The notes beneath the pieces were generated by a model that was given only the letters and a program-made list of their open reading frames with translations, was not told where the DNA came from and made no database searches. Below are positions 36,539 through 48,427 of a DNA stretch of 64,000 nucleotides, one piece after another (the first letter of the stretch is position 1; every line of letters starts with the position of its first letter). Origin of the DNA: Bombardia bombarda (lineage: Eukaryota > Ascomycota > Sordariomycetes > Sordariales > Lasiosphaeriaceae); assembly GCA_030512295.1 (NCBI GenBank), contig JAULSR010000002.1:8246001-8310000 (forward strand). Direction: 5' to 3'. The position numbers and the translations under genes are program-made.

Positions 36539-38779
36539 ATGTCCAGCATCGCAACCACTACATTTCCCTACCCCCCGCTCCCCGTCGGGGTTGACGCCTT
36601 GCGAATCCTCATACTACAGCCTGGAGACTTTTCCGACCCGATAAAGTGCACCCTCACGCCTGCAGCTTTCAGCATGAAGCCAAAATATCTGGCACTATCA
36701 TACACATGGCGGGACTCATACCCTGATAATAGCGAACTCCCCATCGGGAGATTTCCGGATAAAAAGAAAAAGGGGGTAGATGCGGCGATCGATGTCAACG
36801 ACATCCCTTTCTACGTGCGCCACAACCTACGTCTCGCTCTCCTACACCTGCGGTCACCCACGCAGCCACTGCCCATCTGGGCAGACGCCATCTGCATCAA
36901 CCAGGCAGACACGCAGGAGCGCAACGCCCAGGTAGCCATCATGTCCTTCATTTACATGCGAGCGCTGAAGGTGGTCACCTGGCTCGGTGTCAAAGACTAC
37001 GGAAAGCGTCATCTAAACCCCTTCCATGGTATGGCGATGGACTGGAAGGCCGGCCAGACCCGGCATCTGCCGACCATCGTTGCTGCGTCTCAAGACAGAC
37101 AGCACTGCTACTCGCTCGAGCCAGACCATGCGACCTTTGCGCGCATCGTGCAGAGCGCCTACTGGCCGCGGCTGTGGATCGTCCAGGAGGTCTGTCTGCC
37201 GCGGCAGCTGGTGGTTGTCTATGGGTCCAAGATGTGGAAGTACGAGGACTTGTGCCAGTGGGATGTTCTGTTAAAGGTTAGGACATCCAGCATATCAGCA
37301 GAGATATCTCCATCTGCTGTTACTGCGGGGGAAAATGCCAATGACCCTGGTATTGGAATCGGAGCCATGATTCGGCTCCTTGACGCCAGAGACGCCAGAC
37401 ATACGAGCAGCACGGTGCTCGAGCGGCTCATTGAGACTTTTGCAAAGAGTGCATGTGTAGATCTACGAGACAGGATCTTTGCTTTGTTGGGGCTGGCTGT
37501 CGACGTCCGTCCATACTCAGCCCCTTTACAGACGGATCAGACCCAGCAGACACAGTCACAAGAGACACGGCTAGTATCTCTGGAAACCAACCCCCCAAGA
37601 GGCACAGGCTGGTTCAGAGTCGACTACTCCCGCTCCTTCTACGACCTGTGGGTCGACACCGTCAAGTTTGTCCACCACCAAGCAAAACTCATCGACAGAT
37701 GGGACAAGCCCTCCCCAAGCCCGGCAGCATCGTACACCGCCTCGCAACGGAGCGTTCTGCTCGCCAACGAGCGACACATCAGCATCGTGCGGACCGCCGG
37801 AATCATCCAGGAGGCTCTCGACCAACAGGTCAATGAGGAGCGGCGCCAACTGCCTTCCTCTGTCATCACACCCGAGACTTCCTCTCCATCCAGCAGCGGC
37901 AGCAGCAGCAGCACGATTAGAGCCATGGGCTACCTCTCAGGCGAGATCGTCCATCTGGGCCCAGACCACGCGTCCCTCGTGGCCTCGTTCCAAGCACACC
38001 AGGACTGGCTGGGCTGCTGGCAGGCGCACTACACCGCCGACGCCGACCTCGCCAGGCTGCGGGGGCTCAACGAGGAGTACTCGGTCAAGACGATGGGATA
38101 TGAAGAGGCCGACTGGGCGGTACGGGTGAGGGATATTCGAAACCACCCAGTCATCACTGTCGCATGGCGGGCTTCCCTGTCACTTGACCAGAAGACACAC
38201 GACAGTAAACCTGATATTTCAAACCCCATATACACAGAGGAATATGACCGTATATGGGGGGAGTCGGATAGAAAAGGAGCAGAAGAGAGCAAGAATAACA
38301 ACACCAGACCAACAATCTGTCTCTGCACCGGCCCCGAAACACTAATCGCCACCGTCCCGCCCGCCGCGCGAGTCGGCGATGTCATTGTGCGGTTCTGGAA
38401 CTGCGACGCGGCTGTCGTTATGAGGCCGATCCGACATCAAACGACAACAACAACAACAACAACAGCAACAGCAACGACGGCGGAAGAAAACCAACACCAG
38501 TCTAGTCATGGTCAAGATAGTGGCGGTGATGGTGATGATGTTCCTCTACATGTATCCTCGTCCTCATTCATATTAGTGGGAAGAGCACATGTGGCAGAGA
38601 CGGTCGACCGAGGTGGCGGGGGGCTTGATGTACACGCCGAAGAGGCCTTGTCGCATAGCTTGACTTTGGGAGGGAGGCAAGTTTCGAGCGGGGGAGCAAG
38701 GCCGGGCCCGTTCGGGGCTGTTTGTATGGATTTGGACTTTCCTACTTTGCAGGTTATTACGGCTTGTATAGAGACGTAG
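36539..38779 (+). CDS. HET-domain protein (heterokaryon incompatibility family)
   Basis: Intron-free, 746 aa. The HET domain spans about residues 48-215 with its three conserved blocks: YLALSYTW; the long block around LPIWADAICINQADTQERN and SFIYMRALKVVTWLG; and WPRLWIVQEVCLPRQLVVVYG. DLRDRIFALLGLA follows, the usual post-HET motif. The C-terminal half is less conserved, with a Ser run, a Thr run encoded by ACA repeats (about 38440-38480) and a final segment ILVGRAHVAE as often found in this family. HET domains trigger regulated cell death when activated during non-self recognition; they are TIR-like in fold. Location within 3.5 kb of an NLR start suggests a shared role. Confidence 0.94.
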   Translation: MSSIATTTFPYPPLPVGVDALRILILQPGDFSDPIKCTLTPAAFSMKPKYLALSYTWRDSYPDNSELPIGRFPDKKKKGVDAAIDVNDIPFYVRHNLRLALLHLRSPTQPLPIWADAICINQADTQERNAQVAIMSFIYMRALKVVTWLGVKDYGKRHLNPFHGMAMDWKAGQTRHLPTIVAASQDRQHCYSLEPDHATFARIVQSAYWPRLWIVQEVCLPRQLVVVYGSKMWKYEDLCQWDVLLKVRTSSISAEISPSAVTAGENANDPGIGIGAMIRLLDARDARHTSSTVLERLIETFAKSACVDLRDRIFALLGLAVDVRPYSAPLQTDQTQQTQSQETRLVSLETNPPRGTGWFRVDYSRSFYDLWVDTVKFVHHQAKLIDRWDKPSPSPAASYTASQRSVLLANERHISIVRTAGIIQEALDQQVNEERRQLPSSVITPETSSPSSSGSSSSTIRAMGYLSGEIVHLGPDHASLVASFQAHQDWLGCWQAHYTADADLARLRGLNEEYSVKTMGYEEADWAVRVRDIRNHPVITVAWRASLSLDQKTHDSKPDISNPIYTEEYDRIWGESDRKGAEESKNNNTRPTICLCTGPETLIATVPPAARVGDVIVRFWNCDAAVVMRPIRHQTTTTTTTTATATTAEENQHQSSHGQDSGGDGDDVPLHVSSSSFILVGRAHVAETVDRGGGGLDVHAEEALSHSLTLGGRQVSSGGARPGPFGAVCMDLDFPTLQVITACIET

Positions 38780-40200
38780 GTGGGTAACGTAGGTATCTAG
38801 GGAGGCGTTTTGTCCTTGTAAGGTAGCTAATTCGAGAATTATATACCTGGATCTCTATCTTTGCATAGATTGATACGGATGTCTTTTGTAAGTCGAAGCT
38901 AGTGAGTGGGGTGGCGGTTTTATATCACAGCAACGACCAACCAGTTAGTTGAGCCACGATGAATGATGTGTCATTATACACACTGAGTTGGCGAGTCTGT
39001 CGAGGGGAAGAGTGATAAGGTAGGCGTTGATAAAGTTGACAGGAGCAGTTCATTGGACTGACTGCAATAAGTGTTTCAGGCTTGTACATACGTCCGCGTT
39101 GCCAGTTGCTACATGGCAGGGAGAGAATTCGAGCAATTATTTATTTTTGGATACACTTTTGCCCCTTTTTCATCATAGACTTGAGTGACACATCAAAAAA
39201 CAGTTCAAACACACCTACCTACTTAACAAAACATGACCAACAATCGAACACAAAGCAAAGCGTAGCTTACACGATGTATCAAAACCTAAGCCGTGGCAAG
39301 ACAGACGGAACAAGACGCTGGGTATGACATAACCAACCCATTCGATGCTTTCATTCCCTTCAGTAGATAAAAAGGTCATATATACGAATCAACTGACATA
39401 GACACTGACACCACGTCACTTTCCCTCCTATCGACAGACGCTTATAACTCACTGCCGAAAGCAACACTGACAAAAAGGGGCCCATTTCGTGGCCGGGCAG
39501 TGCTGCTAGACCAGGCGTTGAATAATCAAAGGAAGAGGAAGTAAAAACAAACAGTGGTTGTAAAAGAATGGGAGAGGAAGAGCGTGAGTGTATGTGCACG
39601 ACAGAAAACGGTTTGAGAGAGGAACATAAACAAGCACACATACGATATACCACACGTTATATCCTTGGGTTTCCTGATTTGCTTGTTTCGTCATTACCAT
39701 ACATACCCCTATCCTCCCAATCTCCCCTCCTCTTTCCTCCCTCCGCCAACTACATCAGCCAACCAACCCATGCCTAGTTCATCAAAGCACACCAAGATTA
39801 TGAACCAAATAGCATTTGTCTCGGGAGATTAAGAAGAACAATTATAAAAGGGATATTCCCCACCCATCGATCCATCAATCCATCAGCCAGCCAGCCAGCC
39901 AGTCAGTCAGTCAGTCCAAAGACCAACTCATTTTGCGCCGTCCATCAACAAACATCACTGGCCTGACGCTGTCGTTTGTTCGTGGTATACAGTGAAACCC
40001 TCCATAAACACATCTGCACCCTTTCCCTCTCTCTCTCTCTCTCACACACATACACTCATCAACCCCATCCAAACCGCAGTAGAAAAAAAAACATCATTGC
40101 ACAGCATGGCATCAAACCCTGCGAAACCACAAAAAGAAAAACAACGTCACTACTAATACGAAGCTAGCTAGCCCTCGGGGGAAACACACACACGCAAAAG

Positions 40201-40250
40201 GTCGATCGGTCGATCGGTCGATCGGTCGGTCGGTAGGTAGGTAGGTAGGT
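40201..40250 (+). repeat. CGATCGGT to TAGGTAGG tandem array
   Basis: Tandem 8-bp CGATCGGT units grade into CGGT and then AGGT tetranucleotides, as if one unit had been slipping and mutating. Confidence 0.85.
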
Positions 40251-40377
40251 AAAGTAATCAAGGTTTGCTTATACACCCTCCCATCATCATCACCCTATCC
40301 CATCCCATCCCGTTCCATTCCCATCCCATCCCATCCTACCACAAACAAAAGAAAAGTAGGTAAATAACTAAGTTTAT

Positions 40378-40401
40378 AAAAAAAAAAAAAAAAAAAAAAA
40401 A
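40378..40401 (+). repeat. A24 homopolymer
   Basis: Run of 24 A (T on the transcribed strand of the gene at 40572), about 170 bases after that gene's stop codon. Confidence 0.9.
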
Positions 40402-40571
40402 GGAAAGACTCCCTTGGTTTTTCCCTCTCATGTTTTTGTTTTCAAAGAGTTTCAATCATCAGAATAGAAACACACACCTCCACCACCACCACCACCACCA
40501 ATTATATCATCAAAAAGGGTAGCAAACACCACCGAATTATATATATACCCACGTCATCGTCAACAACAGCC

Positions 40572-41021
40572 TCACGAATGGAACAAATCCCACGCCCTCT
40601 CGCACAACTTCAAAAACTCGTCTCGCTTGGCGCGTTGCGTCTCGGGGCTGTCCCGCCCTTCGCCAAAAGGCCCGCCTCTCCGCGTCGACGCCCGGCCGTT
40701 GCCCAGGGGCGGGCTGCCGCCTTCTTCGTACTCGGCCCGTGTTCTTCTCTTGCTTGATGATGCGCTTCGGTTGGCGTCAGTGACAGGTCTTTGCATGTTA
40801 TATTGCGCCCCGGGAGACGGCGGAGTTGGGGGCTGGTGCTGGCCTCCATAGTGTACTAACTTCGGGAGTAGGTCCGGTCGTCCGGCGGCCAGTTCGGCCT
40901 GGGCTTCCTCTGCGGACTTGTATTCTCTTGGCCTGCCCGGTGTGGGCGCTTGTTGTTGTTGCTGCTGTTGTTGTTGATGTTGTTGTTGTTGCTGCTGCTG
41001 CTGCTGTTGTTGTTGATGTTG

Positions 41022-41063
<42 letters not shown>

Positions 41064-42222
41064 ATGTTGTTGCTGCTGCTGAGGCTGATGTAGAGGCGGG
41101 TGGTGAGGGGATGCTAGCGGGCCGCGGCTTTGGCTTGCATACATGCTGTGCCCGCTTGAATCGGGATGGCCAGAGAGCCCCTGTCCGAAGACGTCGGCGA
41201 TTGGCGGCAGGCGATTATTTGTCTGGGTAGCGGGGACATGATGGATGTGCGACGTGCTCGCGAGGTTCGATGGCTGGTTTGTGATGTGGCGAGTTAGGGG
41301 GTGCGCGCTATGGCGACCGGTAAATGTCTGGCCGAGGGGCGCAGACTGGATGACTCGCTCGTGTGCGAATTGTTCGTGCGATGGAGCGACGATGCTCAAT
41401 CCCTGAGGCGGGCCGCGCTTGCGAGAGAGGCCGGGCGTCTTCGCTGTGAAGTTGCCCATGCTGTCCTTTTCCCTGGAGTGGTCGGGGCCGTCGCCCTTGG
41501 CCGATTGCTGTTGTAACCTCGACTCGATGATCTGTCTCTGGTGTTCCCTCACGCTCATGCTGCGCTGCAACTGCTCCTTCATTACGGGGTCCTGTGTGAC
41601 AAAGCCGGGGGATAGGCAGGCGAGGCCGACTTCCTGAATGCCCAATCCGCTCTCGCGCGCAGTGAGGGGTCGGCCTGTCGCGGGGCCGGAACTGGTGTTT
41701 TTAGAGAGGTCCAGCTTCCTCGGTCGGTGGCGTGCAGTCGCCAGGTCGGGCGAGCCAGGTTCCTTCTTCACGATAATCTTGGGTGGGCCGCCAGCATTTC
41801 GCGAACTGCAGGTGGTGTGGAACGCGGTATTGATTAGCGACCGACTGACTGGCTGATGGAGCTCCAAAAACCTGGTAATGCTCGCAAATAATAAAACGGG
41901 AAAGAGGGGGATTGATGAGATGGAAATTGAGGAGTGTGGAAATTGGGACGATGCAGGAATCAGGAGAGAATGCTTACGCGCTGGGCGGCGAAGACTTGTG
42001 CGCGCTTGTCGCACTCACACCCCTGGGGCTGCCACTGCCGGAACGTGGAGCAGACGCATTCGGGGTTGCCGATGGTTGGGGAGGTGGTAGTACGGATGCC
42101 GTCCTCTGCGCAGAGGGCGACGATGTGGCAGGGGGAGGTGCAGGAAGATCGGCTCTTTCTGCACCGTAGGACGGCCTGTCGTAGGGAGCCGGAGAAGGGG
42201 CCATTGCAATTGCGGTGCTCAT
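40572..42222 (-). CDS. Glutamine-rich nuclear-type protein of unknown function
   Basis: The model is complement(join(40572..41805,41978..42222)), 492 aa, one 172-nt intron with matching phase. The N-terminus is Ala/Pro/Ser-rich. A short conserved-looking block follows the junction (KIIVKKEPGSPD and RKLDLSKNT), then a helical segment (MKEQLQRSMSVREHQRQIIE), then a Gln/His tract encoded by mixed CAA and CAG (40950-41081). The last residues, DEFLKLCERAWDLFHS, look like a conserved C-terminal helix. KKEP sequences are typical sumoylation sites. Composition suggests a transcription co-regulator, but I do not recognise the family and give no function. A CA/GT repeat lies 16 bases upstream of the start codon. 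Confidence 0.8.
40950..41081 (-). repeat. Poly-Gln/His coding tract, mixed CAA/CAG
   Basis: Three blocks of Gln separated by single His codons. Codons are mixed, which suggests the amino-acid run is old or kept by selection, not a fresh triplet expansion. Confidence 0.9.
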
Positions 42223-42236
42223 GATCGGTGGAGTTT

Positions 42237-42238
<2 letters not shown>

Positions 42239-42267
<29 letters not shown>
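42239..42267 (+). repeat. GT dinucleotide repeat next to the Q-rich gene start
   Basis: About 14 GT units, in the leader or core promoter of the minus-strand gene starting at 42222. Confidence 0.9.
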
Positions 42268-45200
42268 TTATGTGTGGGAGAAAAAAAAAAGGTTACAAGA
42301 GGATCGGGCGCGTAAAGGAGCAAGTCGACAAAATCGAGGAACTGAATGACTGGAGGATGGGACAACCAACAAACAGGGGACTGCTTCTCCGAAAAATGGG
42401 GGGCAGGTCGGTCGCCCGGCTGGAACCTGGAAATTGATCGAGGCGCGGCGGCGGAAACAGAGTATATTCAGCCAGAAAATCCCCTACTAACCGATCTTTT
42501 TGGTCGGTAGCTGTCTCGCCGCTCCTTCCTGACGGATGGATTGCTGACGGGGGGGTATTGGGATTGCAATGGATTGGGAATGGGAGAGGGGGGGTCGGTC
42601 GAGGGGGTGTGGGCGAATCGAATAGGCTCGACAGATGCAGATATGAGATGCGATGCAGATGCAGATGCAAATGCTGTCTCTAGTCCACAGCAAATAAAGA
42701 AGACTTGTCGCAATAGGCGGTCGGTCGCGACAAGGCCAGATGTCTGCGGTGTATGGATGGATGCAATCAAGTGCCGGGCTCGGGGTAATTATTTCGATTT
42801 GGCGGTCATCTGGGCTCTTCCAGACCGACTGAAACAACAGTGCGAGAGCCGGACGCCGAGAATGTCTCGATAGGTGGCCGTGGTTTTCCTTCGCCGCAAT
42901 GCGCTGCGCTGCGCAATGCTATGCTGCTACCGTATGCTGCTGCTGTTGCTGCTGCACCTTCCTTTTTTTGGCGATGCACGTTGCAATAGGAAATCGTCGC
43001 CCAGGCTTTTTTGGCTGGTGCTTCCCTAATTCGATTCGCTGAAATCCGAGCAAAGAATAGGGTATTGTCGCTTTTTCGAGGCTGCCTTTCTATCCCTTTT
43101 CGTTCCTTTTCTTCTTTCTTTCACTCGTTTCCCTGTTGCTGTCTCTCGATTCAAGAAAAAAAAAAAAGAACGAACGAACGGCTTTGTAACACCTTAAAAG
43201 CCGGGCAATGAATGCTGTGGGGGGCGGGCCTTCTCGGTGCTAAATTGTCTGACGCGAATGCGTATATTTGTTGCACCAACTGCTGTAGGTTGGTTCAGGA
43301 GTAGGTCCAGGTCTAGGTCCAAGAGAAGCAGGCACGAGCAAGCGAAAAAGCTCGGGATTCGGGAGATGCAACCAGCAAGCAAAACCAAGCCAGACCACGG
43401 GGGAAAGCAGACGAGAAGCGAGAGACTCGGACAAAAAGTGTAAATAAGAAGTCACAGAAAGCTACAACGGTGGGAGGAGGGGATCTGATGAATAAAATGG
43501 GATGGAGGAGGGGTTGCGTGCGTGTAAGAGGGTGACGGGGATCTTTTTAGGGAATACGCATTGGGGGGGGAATGAAGGACAGGGGGTAGGGGTTCAAAAG
43601 GCAGCTGGTTATTGAAGGGGACGACCAAGTGGCGGTGATGCAAGTTGTGTGTGAGGTCTGGAGGTCCAATGTATCTGTCCCCTGGTCATCAGGTGTCAGA
43701 CGAAGGAAAGCTGGACGACCATAGTTCACTGGTCCCAGCGTTTGAAGTCGCCGTCGTGGAGCACTGGATGCGCGGGCCCCGACTTAGTTCTGTTGCCCGT
43801 ATCGGGGTACTATCAACTACTATCAAGATGCGGCGTTGTTAGGCTCCCCGTTGTTGTTTGTTACCTTTTCAAAGGGACCAGCTCTTGATTTCTTTTCTTT
43901 TCTTTTTCTGCTCCTTTTCTGCTCCTGCTTCTGCTTCCATTTACTACCTATGCCTCTGCCACGAGCTTGCTGCTGTGGTCATCCCTTGCGCAACAAGTGT
44001 CCGCCCGGTGGCGTTTTGCACCGTCGACGGGATCAACTCAAAACCTCGTGAATATTTGACCTTGGCATGGGAAGAAGGGGTCGCAGGGGGAGCATTAAGC
44101 TCGGTGGCTGTTTTAGATTTAGGGCGGACGGGCCTGCCATTGGTAGACGCTCTGAGCCCGTCGTTTCCTGGCCCCCCTGTTGGGCCCACTCGTCCGGAGT
44201 GCGCTCTTTTGCAAGACGTGGGAGCGGCGGGGGCAGCGTCGCCTGAAACTCGTCAACGCTGCAGAGGGGGCAGCCAATTCTTTGTTGACTGAACAGCGAT
44301 AGCATCGAACTTTCTCCCCAGGCTTCAGGCTCCAGCCTCCCTACCGACCATCTAACCGAGACTGCCCTGCTCCAAGTTCAACAGGCATGACGAATGAATC
44401 TCGTCGCTGCAGCGATCCTGGAAGGACGAAACATATTCACATACGATAACCAGTGTCTGGCTTGCCATGAGCATTTTCTTTTGTTTCAAGTTGGTCAATA
44501 GTGTCGATACAAGGGGGGTGAGCTGCCAAACTTATGGAGACTTCTCTCTCCAATGAAGGCCGAATTTGTGGATGCTCTTCAGGCTTCTCGGTGGCGGCGG
44601 GGACCACAGCTGTGTTGAGAAGAATCCACTCATTCTCGACGACTCCTTTTCATGCTGGACGGCGCAGCTAGTCACAGAAAGAAAACCGCCATCCAATCCA
44701 CCTGAGACACCCATTCAGCCATCCAAAATGCACCGGAAAAGGAGGGGTCCAGAAAAAAAAAATCAGCAGCTGAGCCGCAGGTCGCTTGTCGTTCGACCCC
44801 TCTCCATCGCTCATGGGGCCTGGAGATAATCGGTCGTTCGTCATGATCACCCATGACAAGTAGGGCCCGGCCAACACCAGCCAAACAGACATCAGACTCT
44901 TTCCAATCTCCCCTCTCTCCGTTTCAGGGGCGCATTGTGACCTTCTTTCTGTCTCTCGACGTTCCACACGGACGGCGACGCATATCGAGGCTGCTAACCA
45001 GTACTTGGAATGATACACTACCGCGGAACAATGACCGCCGCCGGCTCAATCAATTCTTTCGTTCGGACAAGCGCGCGAACGGTCCAGAAAACAAACTTGC
45101 TTGCAGTGTGTCCAAATAAATTGACCGGGTCGTCCAATTTATAGCCACCTTATTTATACCTGACATTCCGTCCCGGGAACGGGAAAAAAAACAATGCTCT

Positions 45201-45970
45201 GGATGGGGTAGAGTGTCCAACCTCCCACGGGATACCCTATTGTACGGACGGTAGACAGCCCATGCATCATTATCATCAATGCCACGACACGCCCGCTCTG
45301 TCGGTGACATTTATTACAACAGGAGCTCCTGCCGTTCTCACAGGTTTTATCTCTATTGTCATGTGCATCTATCTGCAGCCGCGCAATTTTATTCTTTCGT
45401 CCCTCGGCAGCATCAGCTTCAGGTTTGACTAGTGTCGTGTTGATATCCTTACTGTTTCCCGCCCCTCGTTTGATATCATCCATATATCGACAGGCATGCC
45501 GTGTTATCACACAGTCAGAAAGGGCTGGCAAGGCTGCAACACTGAGGTGTGATGGAACCGAATGAGACGACTTGGAGTTTACAACGTGTCACTACAAAAT
45601 CGTAGCTAGGTGCCTACCCTGATAATATAAAATATTACTTGGAGGGTTGCTCACTGCCTCTTCATCGAGCCCGTGCTTTTCTCATCCCCGGTTGAACATG
45701 CGCTCGCCTATCGAGCCGGGGGTGGGTGGTGATGATGTTGCATGTTGCATGAGCACAGACGACTAGAGCCTTGTAGTACGCACGAACAGACCTACCTCGA
45801 TACACCTACCCTCACTACTACGTAGCAGTCTACTGTGTAGTAGATACGTACGAAAAAGAAGCAACCCTCCAATCCCATCCAGGATGCTCCTCGTCCCAAT
45901 ATCGAGAGAGGCGTTCGGCGAATAATATACCTGCACGGAGGCAAGTCTAGCCACCGCCCGGAATCATCAA

Positions 45971-46156
45971 TTAATCATCAATTGTGACCAATCGCTTCCT
46001 CTTCCGAGTTGCCGGTTGGCCCTCCTGAGACGAATGCCCGCTTACCTTCCACAGTCGAGACAGTATGTTTCTTATTTGCTTTCGAGAAAAATCAATATCC
46101 GTTGGATTAGTGATATCTGGTTTGTCGTATTCAGTCGTTATTTCTCCTTCCGTCAT
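45971..46156 (-). other. Possible small reading frame with basic C-terminus (61 aa, unproven)
   Basis: From ATG 46156 a 61-codon frame starts MTEGEITTEYDKPD, continues in a helix-like charged stretch and ends with an NLS-like RKRKRL before the stop. Composition is more protein-like than its surroundings, but there is no recognised domain, and it could also be the last exon of an unseen gene or chance. Confidence 0.2.
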
Positions 46157-47477
46157 TATCTGCAGAACCCGATCCCTGCTTGTGCAATCAGAGAGACACG
46201 ACAGCAGGGACGCGCGGGAACACAGCATGATCACATGGCCGTGGAGGACTGTGAGAGTTGCTCTTAGGGGCATTCTTTTCCCCCCATTCCCATGTGCCAG
46301 CCAGCAGCACGAATGTCGTGCAGCAAAGCAAGCAAGCATAAAAGGAGACTAAACCAACAAGAGACACGCCTACCTACTGCCTCACTTAGGTTTCGGGGCC
46401 ACTGTCCGCGCCACCTCGGCCGAACTGCAGACACGAAAGCATCACAACCGCATGTCCGACATAAGTGTACGATAATGTTGCGATCCGTCTCTCCCCTTTC
46501 TCTGTGCGCACATCAGTCAAAAGCGCCCAATCCGGGACTAGTAGTGTGCCCATGTCCCCTCCCTCCCTCCTTGCCGCCGCAGACAAACTCCATCAAGGGC
46601 GACCGCAAAAAAACGGTAGAGCTAAACCACGCGGGATGCAACCACCCCTCAATAGCCCAATGAGCGCCCGCCTGTATTTTATTCTTCACACGCACCCGTT
46701 ACCGTGGACCGCAATCTTGTTGGCTAACCGTAGCCGCTTGATTGTTTACCGAACGTTGATTGTCCGAACGAACGCCGTCGACCGGCGATATTAAATAAGA
46801 AATAAATAAAAAATGTGTTACGGTAGATGGATGCACCGCATGGCAGGCATACCTAGTGCCGGGTTCGAGGCTGGCCCGAAACTGCGGAAAGCGTTGTAGT
46901 GTATGATGGCTTTTCGATAGTTTCATGCTGCACTCATAACCGTTGTCGATGAGCACAGATGAGGGGATTTGCAGTGCCGTGGGGCAGAGAGCAAGCAAGC
47001 AAGTAAGCAAGCAAGCAATGAATGCTGTGAAAGGAAATGGCTAGGACGATTGGTTCGCCAGAAAGAATAACGCGCCGTTATCGCTGAAGCTACATTCGCA
47101 TTTGAGAAATGATAAGATTATTGAACATATCCGTGAGATGTTGAAGCTTCTCAGGCCTTCACTGCAAAAGAAAGCGTCGTTCAGAAGGCTGATCGTTTCA
47201 CACAGCCCAGCCAAACCTCGATTTGGCGGGGTTGCGTGGGGCAGGCCCCCCCACTGTAATCCATGACAGAGAACCTTATTCCAGGGGAGGGGAGGGGAGG
47301 GGTGTGCGAATGGCAAAACTCTGCAACCTAATTTTTGAGGCAGGAGCTAAAAATATTTCTGAATGCCGAACGCTCGAACCAGCCAAGACCCTTGAATCTC
47401 TGACAAAAAGACGACTGAAGGGGATATCACTGACTTTGTCGCAAATCTCTTATTCGGACCATCTCACGTAAAAAATA

Positions 47478-48210
47478 ATGGCGCCCAAATCCAAGAGCAC
47501 AAAGGAGACGGTCGAGGATGCCGGGGTTGAAGATGTCTCCATGTCCGAGGCGCCGACCTCTCACCAGCCCAATGTCGAGGACGATGCGTCCATGATAGAC
47601 GAGGGTGTCGAAAAAGAGCAGGAGTACGACGAGGAGGAGGAGCCCGAGGAGGAGCCCCAGCGGGTGAAGCTTGTACGTAACATACTGCCTACATTGATGA
47701 GATTTTCATAATGAAATCGTGAAATGATATCTTGGAAGTTTTGACACTGATTGTATGGAAACAGCTTCCTGGGTCAACACCAACAGCTGCCTCATTTGAG
47801 TTCATCGACGAGGGTCACACGCTAGGAAACGCTCTCAGATATGTCATTATGAAGAAGTAAGTACCTTTTCCGCTACGAATCCTCACCAAATATCCCCTTC
47901 ATCATGATCGCCCTGGCGGCCATTACTGAAGCTAACAACCATCTCAGTCCCGATGTGGAGTTCTGCGCATATGCTATCCCCCATCCCTCGGAGCCCAAAA
48001 TGAACATCAGAATCCAAACGTGGGGTAAGTACACCAAGTGATCTAAACAAACTACTTGCAACATTTCACTGATGCATCTATGTAGAAGGCATAACAGCAA
48101 TCCAGGCCTTGGAGAAGGGGCTGAAGGATCTCCAGGAGCTCTCTGACGTGGTTACTGAGAAGTTCCTGGCAGCTAAGAAAGACTATGCAGAGCGTGTCGC
48201 TTCCGCATAG
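47478..48210 (+). CDS. rpc19: RNA polymerase I and III subunit AC19 (Rpc19)
   Basis: Small alpha-like subunit shared by RNA polymerases I and III; pairs with AC40 (Rpc40) in the assembly platform. The model is join(47478..47672,47765..47856,47948..48024,48086..48210), 162 aa, four exons with GT-AG junctions. The N-terminal 60 residues are acidic and disordered. The conserved core starts at the exon 2 junction: FEFIDEGHTLGNALRYVIMK, then VEFCAYAIPHPSEPKMNIRI, which is the Rpb11/AC19-type dimerisation domain. It is tail-to-tail with NDUFA6, 217 bases between stops. Confidence 0.95.
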
Positions 48211-48427
48211 CCTTCTTATTCTTCCATGATGCAAAGAACTGGGCATTTAGGACGGCGTTTTCGGCGTGGGCCTTGGACATAAGGTACTAGACAATGTGGG
48301 GAAACAAAACTTGGGACGCGGAAAAGAATGCTTGCTTTTTCTTTTATACTGTCTCCAAGGAAATTTGATTGTTGCTTATATACATATGTGGTAGAGAGGG
48401 TACCGAGTATTTGTGTACCACTTTCTT

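Larger units (their letters stand above)
38780..40571. other. Intergenic region rich in simple repeats
   Basis: Convergent 3' regions of HET and the Q-rich gene. Contains CAGC repeats (39886-39916), CT/CA repeats (40026-40052), a CGATCGGT/AGGT array (40201-40250), CCCAT repeats (40292-40340), A24 (40378-40401) and CCA repeats (40477-40500). No gene seen. Confidence 0.5.
42223..47477. other. 5.2 kb gene-poor region
   Basis: Largest stretch without a supported gene. Holds the GT repeat at 42239-42267 and several ATGC/CAG repeats near 42640-42670 and 42890-42950. A small frame at 45971-46156 (minus) is discussed separately. No tRNA, 5S rRNA or recognisable transposon protein found by eye. Confidence 0.45.

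Noticed and set aside
40201..40250. Regularly spaced repeat considered as a CRISPR-like array
   Set aside because: Units are contiguous with no spacers, and the genome is eukaryotic; it is a microsatellite.
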